A stretch of 12,243 bases of DNA. Origin: CAYRMV01 sp964425255 (lineage in GTDB: Bacteria; Bacteroidota; Bacteroidia; Flavobacteriales_D; Crocinitomicaceae). Made by a program: the position numbers and the translations under genes. The stretch covers positions 1-12,243 of the forward strand of contig CAYRMV010000100.1 of assembly GCA_964425255.1 (NCBI GenBank). The letters are read 5' to 3'. The first letter of the stretch is position 1. The number at the start of each line of letters is the position of its first letter. This document shows positions 1 to 6,300 of this stretch, piece after piece. The notes under the pieces are model-generated. The model saw only the letters and a program-made list of their open reading frames with translations. It was not told the origin of the DNA and did no database searches.

Positions 1-24
1 AAAGCCCCTTACACTAGGGGTTTT
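1..24. terminator. Hairpin terminator at window edge, downstream of the RHH-like gene
   Basis: Five-base-pair GC-rich stem (CCCCT at about 5-9 and AGGGG at 16-20) with a short AT-rich loop, flanked by AAA on one side and TTTT on the other. It lies directly after the stop codon of the leftward 66-residue gene, where an intrinsic terminator is expected. The T-run is longer on the plus strand, so it may act in both directions. The window begins here, so any longer stem or U-tract on the minus strand cannot be seen. Confidence 0.55.
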
Positions 25-223
25 ACCTGTTCTTTAGGTATTCCCTAAACATATCCTCTACGGCGTCTTTTACTTTAATCTTATTAGCCCTGCAATAGTC
101 CATAAAGGCGTCTACTAATTCAACAGGAACTTCAAATGTCTTTTTAGTGGTAGGTACTACCCTTTTGACCTTAAACCCTGCTTTTTCTAGCTCTTTAATC
201 TTTTTAAGCGTCTCTTTGTCCAT
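23..223 (-). CDS. Small ribbon-helix-helix-like DNA-binding protein (66 aa)
   Basis: The short charged protein has a lysine-rich N-terminal helix (residues 2-20). A probable beta strand around residues 26-36 (KKTFEVPVEL) is followed by two helices (about 36-48 and 51-65). Strand-helix-helix with a hydrophobic pattern of this kind is the layout of ribbon-helix-helix repressors such as the Arc/CopG class. These bind DNA as dimers through the strand. The extra 20-residue N-terminal helix is not part of the core fold. The ATG at 221-223 has no strong Shine-Dalgarno sequence. It is transcribed away from the 352-969 gene pair, with which it shares an intergenic region, so a local regulator of that pair is a reasonable inference. 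The family call rests on pattern only. Confidence 0.55.
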   Translation of the reverse strand: MDKETLKKIKELEKAGFKVKRVVPTTKKTFEVPVELVDAFMDYCRANKIKVKDAVEDMFREYLKNR

Positions 224-351
224 ATATTGATTATTAACTCAAATATAACACTTGTAAAGTACACTTTTAATACACACTAAAAATACTTATTATTTTACTT
301 TACTTTTGTGACGCATCGTGATATATTATCTTTATACAAGCGAGGTTTTAA
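224..351. promoter_or_regulatory. AT-rich divergent intergenic region with repeated ACTTT/AAAGT pentamers
   Basis: This is the space between the leftward RHH-like gene and the rightward small gene at 352. It holds an inverted pair AAAGT (256-260) and ACTTT (263-267) separated by 2 nt, plus a tandem ACTTTACTTT at 297-306. The tandem copy overlaps the candidate -35 box of the rightward promoter. Short repeated half-sites are typical of RHH operators, so this may be an operator region. The sequence is very AT-rich, so chance occurrence is a real alternative. Confidence 0.35.
299..327 (+). promoter_or_regulatory. Candidate sigma70-type promoter for the plus-strand gene pair
   Basis: TTTACT at 299-304 (4 of 6 to TTGACA), a 17-nt spacer, and TATATT at 322-327 (5 of 6 to TATAAT). 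A start near 334 would give a short leader that contains the Shine-Dalgarno GAGG at 342-345, six bases before the ATG at 352. This is a consensus match only. The host sigma factor is unknown. Confidence 0.45.
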
Positions 352-561
352 ATGAAACGAGTAAGAAAAAACCAAAACTTAAAACAAGGTCAACAAGTCA
401 GCTTCGATATGTATGCAGATGGAAGTTTAGAAACTGTAAATGCAGAAGTTGTTTGCGACTCTGGCGAGCTAGTCACTGTCTATTACTTGCACCCTATTTA
501 TCCAGAAGCAGGTAAACAACTTAAATGCCTTAACAAAAAACAATTATTTTTAAACAAATAA
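352..561 (+). CDS. Small basic protein of unknown function (69 aa)
   Basis: I do not recognise this protein. The N-terminus is strongly basic (MKRVRKNQNLK). The rest alternates short beta-like stretches (QQVSFDMYADG, TVNAEVVCD, ELVTVYYLHPIY, KQLKCLNKKQLFL), which would fit a small SH3-like or OB-like barrel. There is no signal peptide or membrane segment. The start is supported by GAGG six bases upstream and by the candidate promoter at 299-327. It is followed after 12 nt by the lipoprotein gene, which has its own AAGGGG ribosome-binding site, so the two probably form one transcript. Its direction opposes the whole tail and lysis block. This makes it a moron-type accessory gene rather than a structural one. 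Confidence 0.6.
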   Translation: MKRVRKNQNLKQGQQVSFDMYADGSLETVNAEVVCDSGELVTVYYLHPIYPEAGKQLKCLNKKQLFLNK

Positions 562-573
562 AAAGGGGTTATT

Positions 574-969
574 ATGAAAAAACTAATTTTAACAGCTTTA
601 TTATTAGGTCTAACAGCTTGCGGAACTGGTTCCAATGGTCGGACTATTGGAACATTTACTTACACCTTAACAAGCAGCACATGTAATATGCCGCCGACTG
701 TTCTTAAGTTTGATGACCCATCTTTTTTTGTAGATGGATTAACAAAGCTTGAAGTAACTCAAAGTTATGCATTTCTAAATTGTGAACATAAAATGCTGGG
801 TCAAGCTTCTATAAATAATGGTGTTTTCACGACTAACCAATTAACAGAAGTTTCAACTAAGCCTTGCGCTGCTGATTTTGTGTGGCAGGAAGTTTACACA
901 ATGAGTGAATCACAAAACACTATGACTTTAGTTAGTAATCAATGTACCGCGACTTTTACTAAGGAATAA
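574..969 (+). CDS. Putative phage-encoded lipoprotein with four cysteines (131 aa)
   Basis: The N-terminus is a classical type II signal peptide: MKK, then a hydrophobic stretch (L4-L13), then lipobox L13-T14-A15-C16, so cleavage would leave C16 lipidated. Residue 17 is Gly, not Asp, so in a Gram-negative host outer-membrane sorting would be expected. The mature part (about 115 residues) has four further cysteines (in the contexts STCNM, NCEHK, KPCAA and NQCTA), which could form two disulfides in the periplasm, and it looks beta-rich. The ribosome-binding site AAGGGG lies well placed before the ATG at 574. Its direction is opposite to, and convergent with, the lysis genes. Known phage lipoproteins in such positions include superinfection-exclusion proteins (the T5 Llp type) and o-spanins. 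No homology is claimed here; function is unknown. Confidence 0.65.
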   Translation: MKKLILTALLLGLTACGTGSNGRTIGTFTYTLTSSTCNMPPTVLKFDDPSFFVDGLTKLEVTQSYAFLNCEHKMLGQASINNGVFTTNQLTEVSTKPCAADFVWQEVYTMSESQNTMTLVSNQCTATFTKE

Positions 970-995
970 AAAACAAATTAGGCGGTTTTTCGTAA

Positions 996-1019
996 GGCCC
1001 TAAGTACAAACGAAGGGTC
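996..1019. terminator. Weak hairpin between convergent genes
   Basis: GGCCCT (996-1001) can pair with AGGGTC (1014-1019), including one G-U pair, across a 12-nt loop. It lies in the 59-nt gap between the rightward lipoprotein gene and the leftward spanin-like gene, where a bidirectional terminator would be expected. The following T-runs are short on both strands, so it is a weak candidate. Confidence 0.3.
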
Positions 1020-1028
1020 GCTTTAATT

Positions 1029-1427
1029 CTAGAACGACAATCCTACAGTCAATCCCACATAAGCATTACTGCTCAAAGTAGCACCAACAAAGATGTCACC
1101 CAAAACCCTACGTTCAACATGCAAGGTATAGACAGGCTTAACATCCTTAAAGTCTGTCATCATACCGGCACTTATATGCCAGTCCTTTTTAATAGGATTA
1201 CTAACAGCTTTACTTGCTGAATTGATAACTGATTTATCAATAGTCTTTTTCGTAGTCTCTACAGTGCCATTAGGATGCTTCACTTTAACAGTGATAGTTT
1301 CCTTATCCCGATATTCTATTTTAGTTTGAGTCTTGATAACTTGCTTCTCAGGAGTAGTGCCCCGACCTATAAAAAAAGCCACAAACAACAATCCTAAAAA
1401 GAAAGCATATTGCTTAAGTTTACTCAT
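1029..1427 (-). CDS. Putative spanin-like membrane protein of the lysis cassette (132 aa)
   Basis: Starting at the ATG at 1425-1427, the protein has a short basic N-terminus (MSKLKQ) and one transmembrane helix (about residues 7-21). A periplasmic segment follows (about 25-75), rich in charged residues and Thr, with a KHPNGTVETTKKT-type stretch. The C-terminal part has beta strands and ends in a glycine-rich amphipathic run finishing ...VGLSF. The ATG overlaps the endolysin stop as ATGA, so translation is probably coupled. The alternative GTG at 1437-1439 would add four residues and is less likely. Single-helix proteins directly after a Gram-negative phage endolysin are usually spanins, which disrupt the outer membrane after peptidoglycan is cut. 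There is no lipobox and no long coiled coil, so the spanin role is inferred from position and topology. Confidence 0.5.
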   Translation of the reverse strand: MSKLKQYAFFLGLLFVAFFIGRGTTPEKQVIKTQTKIEYRDKETITVKVKHPNGTVETTKKTIDKSVINSASKAVSNPIKKDWHISAGMMTDFKDVKPVYTLHVERRVLGDIFVGATLSSNAYVGLTVGLSF

Positions 1428-1816
1428 GGCAGGAACCACCGCTTACCGCTCTTAGGTGGGAATACTTGGAAGTGAACCCATCCTTTTGTTCCTTCTTCCA
1501 TCCACAATCCTATTTCAGCTAACAACGCTTCATTCTCTTTGCACCACTTGTAAAGCTCACCACTACTGTCAGCAATGTCACAAGCAGCGGCTTTAAGGTG
1601 ATTACTAGCCATTGGTATCAGCTTAGGGTCTGTGATACCTTTGCGTTTATACACCGCTATATGATGCTCTAATGACCTTACACCGCTTGTTACAGTCATT
1701 GGCTTACCGTAAGCTTCTCTTACTTTGTTCATTCTTTCATGTAGGATTGTGATGTTTGTTTCCTGCTCAGGAGTGAGAGTATAGTTTTTTGGATTTAGTT
1801 CTTTAAGGGTAATCAT
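1424..1816 (-). CDS. Endolysin: peptidase M15-family D,D/L,D-carboxypeptidase-like (130 aa)
   Basis: The sequence fits the small M15_3-type zinc peptidases, which cut peptide cross-links in peptidoglycan. An Arg lies in the SGVRS motif (R47). Zinc ligands appear in S71-N-H73-...-C79-D80 (family pattern SxHxxGxAxD) and in W113-V-H115. The length of 130 residues matches a single catalytic domain without a cell-wall-binding module. No signal peptide or membrane anchor is visible, so release by the holin is expected. The family's conserved Gly between the His and Asp ligands is Ala here (A76). The start ATG overlaps the stop of the upstream metallopeptidase (ATGA), and its own stop overlaps the next start in the same way. 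The three genes form a tightly coupled lysis cassette. Confidence 0.85.
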   Translation of the reverse strand: MITLKELNPKNYTLTPEQETNITILHERMNKVREAYGKPMTVTSGVRSLEHHIAVYKRKGITDPKLIPMASNHLKAAACDIADSSGELYKWCKENEALLAEIGLWMEEGTKGWVHFQVFPPKSGKRWFLP

Positions 1817-2112
1817 ATTCTTAGGTAATCAGTTAAAGGTTTTGAATAGAAAGACATAGCCCATGTGGCATAAGCATCACATTGCTGCTCAACTGGTAGT
1901 GAGTTTAATTGATGGTCAAGCATGTGTTTAATTTCATGCAGGAAGGTGTGCTTTAATTGTTCAAGACTCTGGGCTTTATCGAGATAAATAACGTTATCTG
2001 CTGCGATAAATACACCATAGATACGCTCGCCGGGTCCTGCATATTTACGGTTTAAATGCTTACCTGTAACGAGTTTCAGTTTTACAGGATGGATAGGTCC
2101 TTGAAATGTCAT
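1813..2112 (-). CDS. Small HExxH zinc metallopeptidase-like protein (99 aa)
   Basis: The core is the motif H-E-I-K-H (about residues 59-63), followed about 15 residues later by EQQCDAYATWAM. This gives the HExxH zinc site plus a downstream acidic third ligand in a helix, as seen in gluzincin-like small peptidases of the SprT/ImmA-IrrE type. Before the motif there is a beta-rich stretch with YGVFIAADNVIYLD, also typical of those folds. There is no signal peptide or membrane helix, so a cytoplasmic or virion location is likely. It lies 4 nt after the collar-fibre gene and overlaps the endolysin start by ATGA. Its substrate is unknown. Processing of a structural or lysis protein, or of a host regulator, would all be guesses. 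Catalytic competence is supported by an intact motif. Confidence 0.7.
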   Translation of the reverse strand: MTFQGPIHPVKLKLVTGKHLNRKYAGPGERIYGVFIAADNVIYLDKAQSLEQLKHTFLHEIKHMLDHQLNSLPVEQQCDAYATWAMSFYSKPLTDYLRI

Positions 2113-2116
2113 AAAT

Positions 2117-2743
2117 TTAAAACTTTATAATTTTTGTGCAAACTAAAAAAGGTTGCATGTTGTTGTGTGCCTGCCCGCCTCCAGTATTCTGATTTGTCGC
2201 TGTGAATGGATTGTTGGTTGCAGTTGTATCACTAATAATTTGATGCACACCTGCGGCTGTACCTGTATTTGTAAAATAACCGAGTGAGCCGCCTGTCGCA
2301 GTTGACGTCCCCATCAAGCCTGTGCTGCTACTTTGACCAATATTTACAGCTGTTGCCCCTGTTGCATTACTTCCATAAACGTTGTGGCTATGCGCATTTT
2401 GTGAATGGTTATGTGAATTTTGAATATGAGTGTGTGAAGCTAGTTCAGCCTCACTAAGTGCATGAGTTTCTGCCCCACCTGTTTGTGCTAGTGTCCTGTT
2501 TGTTAAACTTGAACCCTGCCCACTACCTACTGCAACACGTCCGCGAAAATCAGGAAGTTTAAAAGTAGTACTACCGTCACCTGCACCGAACGAAGTTCCA
2601 ATTATTTCAAAAAGCCTTGCATAAGTAACACGCGAAACTGTTGAACCGTCGCAAGCAATATATCCAAAAGGCACTGTACTCCCTGCAAAGTCTAACATTG
2701 TTCCTGCTGGGTTTTGTGTGTGAATTGTGATACTGACATCCAT
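2117..2743 (-). CDS. Phage tail collar-domain fibre protein (208 aa)
   Basis: Residues about 13-75 match the tail collar domain found in T4 gp12-type short fibres and microcystin-dependent-protein relatives: GTMLDFAGSTVPFGYIACDG, then YARLFEIIGTSFGAGDGSTTFKLPDFRGRVAVG. After this comes a histidine-rich turn (HTHIQNSHNHSQNAHSHN), then a glycine/threonine-rich beta region. The family-typical C-terminal motif NNMQPFLVCTKIIKF follows. In T4 gp12 such histidines bind a metal ion inside the trimer. The role is probably host-surface adhesion at the tail tip. The Shine-Dalgarno AAAGGG lies ahead of the ATG at 2743. It follows the 172-residue fibre gene after 13 nt, and the two may build one appendage. 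Confidence 0.88.
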   Translation of the reverse strand: MDVSITIHTQNPAGTMLDFAGSTVPFGYIACDGSTVSRVTYARLFEIIGTSFGAGDGSTTFKLPDFRGRVAVGSGQGSSLTNRTLAQTGGAETHALSEAELASHTHIQNSHNHSQNAHSHNVYGSNATGATAVNIGQSSSTGLMGTSTATGGSLGYFTNTGTAAGVHQIISDTTATNNPFTATNQNTGGGQAHNNMQPFLVCTKIIKF

Positions 2744-2756
2744 TATAATTTACCCT

Positions 2757-3275
2757 TTAATTCTTTATGTAATCCAAGCGAACCATTAAACCGCTCGCTC
2801 TGGCTTGTACTGAGCTAATGCTAAGTCTGACTAAGTCACCTGCTTGCAAGTTCACTTGACCAGCATCTAGCTGTGCATTTGTAGAGGTTGCATCATTACC
2901 AGCTGTGTAACTAACACTTGGCTTAGTTGTAAAAATAGATGTCCAGCTGCCTGCACCGCGCTTATATTCAATATCAACTTCTGTAACCCCACTTATTCCT
3001 GCTTGGTCAATTATGAGCCTTGCACCTGTAACTGTGAGATTGAAATTAAGCGTTGTTTTAAGTAAGCCAACAGCAGGAATAGCTAAGTCCCCACTCTCGC
3101 CATAGGACCCATTAACTCGCATAATAATAGGTGGGTAAACAGTGCTACCACCGCCTTCCAAGGTAGTAACTCGCGCGTTTAAATTATCTAAGTTTTCTTT
3201 AACTTTTGTTTGCACGTTATTGCTGACTGGCTCACCTGTAGCAATTTCGTTTGTTGTAACTGGGATAAATGACAT
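2757..3275 (-). CDS. Short tail-fibre-like protein with coiled-coil start (172 aa)
   Basis: Residues about 15-40 (VSNNVQTKVKENLDNLNARVTTLEGGG) form a short heptad-like coiled coil ending in a glycine hinge, a common trimerisation element of phage fibres. The remaining 130 residues look like one beta-sandwich (LLKTTLNFNLTVTGARLIIDQAG, VDIEYKRGAGSWTSIFTT, LDAGQVNLQAGDLVRLSISS). These suggest a receptor- or fibre-binding knob. It has a good ribosome-binding site (TAGGAA) and lies just downstream of the second hairpin cassette, so it may be expressed separately from the hub gene. It is followed by the collar fibre. The fibre role is inferred from architecture and context; I recognise no specific family. 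Confidence 0.6.
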   Translation of the reverse strand: MSFIPVTTNEIATGEPVSNNVQTKVKENLDNLNARVTTLEGGGSTVYPPIIMRVNGSYGESGDLAIPAVGLLKTTLNFNLTVTGARLIIDQAGISGVTEVDIEYKRGAGSWTSIFTTKPSVSYTAGNDATSTNAQLDAGQVNLQAGDLVRLSISSVQARASGLMVRLDYIKN

Positions 3276-3364
3276 TTCTAATTTTCCTAAATCTAAAATA
3301 AAAAAAAGGGCTAGCTACAAAAGTAACCAACCCTTCATAAAAGACGCTAAATGCAACCAACCAC
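3273..3364 (-). repeat. Duplicated intergenic cassette, copy 2
   Basis: On the minus strand this stretch carries, in order, GGTTGCAT, a short variable spacer, a 12-bp hairpin, a T-rich tract, TAGGAA and AATTA before the ATG. The same order and nearly the same bases occur at 10464-10560 ahead of the 833-residue fibre. The downstream proteins are unrelated, so the similarity belongs to the intergenic DNA itself. Confidence 0.7.
3295..3334 (-). terminator. Intrinsic terminator after the tail hub gene
   Basis: On the minus strand, AGGGTTGGTTAC (3323-3334) pairs over 12 positions with GTAGCTAGCCCT (3307-3318), with three G-U pairs, across a TTTT loop (3319-3322). An eight-base T-run, an A and four more T follow (about 3295-3307). 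It sits 30 nt past the stop of the hub gene and 20 to 50 nt before the 172-residue gene. Since it interrupts an otherwise continuous late operon, it may set relative expression of the downstream fibre and lysis genes. Confidence 0.75.
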
Positions 3365-6300
3365 TTACCAAATTAAATTAACATTATAACTCTCTGGTAA
3401 GTTATCAATCGAACCTTCAGCATCGCTAATGTAGCCTGCAATCAATCTCGTTTCGTCGTTTGCATCTTGAAAACGCAACACACTGTCTGTAATTTTCGCC
3501 ACTCTGTTAAAAGCATTACTTAAATCAATACAAACCACTTCAACACCTCTACTTGTTTTCCTTACAGCTTCCACCATAAGTAACTTAACCAAGCTTTCAC
3601 CACCAAAACGCACATAAAACTTTGGATGATTCACTTGAATAACAGACCCAACTTGTAGCTCTATAGCAGATAACTTTGTTGTAAAGGTTAAACTTCCACT
3701 GCTCTGCTCAAGTAAAAAGCTCCAACGGTTGACAAGCCTCTGAGCATCTACTTCATTAACTAAATAACTTGTAAAAACCCTACTTCCACTAACACCGTTT
3801 ATGTATTCAGCGCTTTTGCTTTCCTTACTAACAACCCTAACGCTGCTTTCCTTGGTTGCAATGTCATATTCCTTAACCTCGTATTCGCACAAAGCTTTTT
3901 GGATAATGTTTTTGTTTGTACCTTCAATACTAAAATCAATAATGTCAGTTTCGTTAAACATGACTAAACCACGGCTAGAAGGCTTCAACTGACTGTATTG
4001 CAATTTAAAGTTGTTATCCTGAAGTAAAACACCTAAAACTGAAGCGTTCACTTTGTTGATAACGTCCCTAAAAGTAAGGTTTGTTGCTTTATCATTGAAT
4101 TTTTCAGGAATACAAAATGCTAACTCTTCATTAAAATAATCATTAGCGGTTGCAAAATTACTGTAATCAATGAAGTTCTGCATCCCTGCTGTTTCTAAGA
4201 TGTCTAAAACAATTTCTGGTGCAGTCTTAATTAATGTTCCTGCACTGTTACTCTTGCCGTAAACATCAAGACTCAACACTGACTCATTACTAAAAACATA
4301 GCTTTTATATTGCAGGATTGCCCCGGCCAGTGGGTTAGAACTTATTCCTGCTTGCGCTTGTTCAATAACCAATCCTGAAGTTCCAACAGACAACACATTA
4401 CTAAGTGTTTGTGCATTAATGTCAGTTACAAGGATTGAATTATCTGTGTTTTCAGTCTCAAGGTTAGGATGCGTGTCTATCGTTTCTGACAATTCTGTGA
4501 AAATTTCAGACTCCAAAAGCGTTGAATCAAGTAAAATAGCTGTGCTTGTTGTCGCTGAATGACTAGGCTCAACACCTAACCCATCTACATTAAACCAAAA
4601 CTTAGCCGTACCGTTATAATAAGGTATAACAAAGTATTTATTATTAAGATTGTAAGCAGATTTACCACTATTAAGAGTTGTGAGGGTTGCATTTGATATT
4701 GTGCCCTTACTTGCTGACTCCATACTACCACTAACAACAAGCTGATTAGTGCTTTGATTGCTACTTGAAAAGCCTTCAACGTCGATTACAGCCTTAGTTT
4801 TACTTCTAACCGTGCTGACATTGTCATCTGTATTAACTGTTGTTATTTTAACAGAGCGATAACCGTCATTACTTGGCATAACCGCACCTGGATTGTTATC
4901 AATTGCATACCAAAAGAACACTAAGCCGGTTGCATCGTAAAGATAAAACCCTGTTTGGTCTAAATTGTCTGCAATATCAGCTGTTAAAGTTAACACCTGT
5001 TCGGTACTGCTTCTATTAAACACTGAAAAACTGTTATTTACAGAGCTTCTTCCAACAGGTCTAACACCCATTGTTTTGTTTTTTATGATTAACTCACCAT
5101 TAACAACTTCAGCGGTAAACTCACTGTCAAGGTTGAGCTTCTGTGCAATCCTTCTGTGGATTGTATCAAGATTATTACCTGCATCTATTGTCGTAATCTC
5201 TATACTTCTATCACATTTATGGTCTGGCTCTACTGTGCCCACGTTCCCAATATCAAACCAAACCGCAATACTTCCTTCGCTATCAAATAATTTAAGCCAC
5301 TTGCCTTGCAATTCACTTGCACCACCATAAAAGTAAAACTTCCACTCTGCTTTGTAATCACTAAGTCCTGAAATACTTGTTTTTTCTGGTAGGGCTTGGG
5401 CTGTTGTAAAGCTAACACCTGTGTAGGTCTCTGTTAGCTCTATGTTTGTGTCTGTTAAACTTAAAATTTGATACCAGTCATCGGTTGATTGTGGCCTTAC
5501 TAAATAACCCGGCTTCAAATAGCTTGTAAACTTAGTACCACTACCAGCAAAAAAGCTATTACCACTTGTGACTGTTACTCTGTCTTTTGCTTCTAACACT
5601 GGCGCTCTGTTTAACTCGGCATCCTCACTAAGCTGTAACAATCCTGTGGTTGCATCAATACTGTAGTCTTCACCATATACTAGGCTAATATCATCTATTT
5701 TTACATTTTGAACACACGGCCTATAAATTCTAGTGCCATCTGGATAAACAATTGTGGTTGTTTGGGCTAACGAAATGACAGTGTCGTTTTGTACTTCCCT
5801 TACTTTTACAAGCTCTGTGCCTGTTCCGTAATCAATGCACAAAACATCGTCTTTAAAGAAGTCTTTTGTACTATCAACAAATAGAACCTGTGTTGTACTA
5901 CCGGCTCTAATAATTGTTTCTGGCTCATTTAAAGCGTGTCCACTAACAATCCATTGTCTGTTGTAATATGACTTTGATATTACTGGCACAACTTCAGCGT
6001 TAATAGGACCAATGTTCACACCCACATAATTAGCAGTGAGGGTTGCGTTATAGTCACTAGTGACACTTTGAACTGTGTAATCAACTCCATTTATTCTGAG
6101 CTTATCGTTTGGCACTAGCTGATTTTTAAAGCTTGTACCTGTTCCAACAACTTGGTTGCTTCCATTAAATAATGAAACTGTGCCCTTAATTGGATAAGAC
6201 CCATTAAGTAATGAGTCCACATTGACAGGTAAGAACCCTTTTACTTTACCATAAACCATTCGCTGCTTGGCTGTGTCTAAACTAGGGTTGTTTCTTAATC

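Noticed and set aside
1..24. Phage attachment site at the left edge
   Set aside because: The short palindrome fits a terminator, there is no integrase or tRNA nearby, and no matching copy is seen elsewhere in the window.
1428..1439. GTG start four codons upstream for the spanin-like gene
   Set aside because: The ATG at 1425-1427 overlaps the endolysin stop as ATGA, like the junction before it.
3335..3364. Promoter within the duplicated cassette (TATGAA here, TATAGA in the other copy at the aligned place)
   Set aside because: No -35 box at a consistent distance exists in both copies, so I did not list it as a feature, although transcript mapping could still reveal one.
4965..5330. Plus-strand open frames opposite the hub, fibre and chaperone genes (also 6393-6656, 7494-7919 and 8707-9123)
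   Set aside because: They lie antisense to well-supported genes, lack ribosome-binding sites, and their hydrophobic or Ser/Leu-rich translations are typical of complementary-strand shadows.
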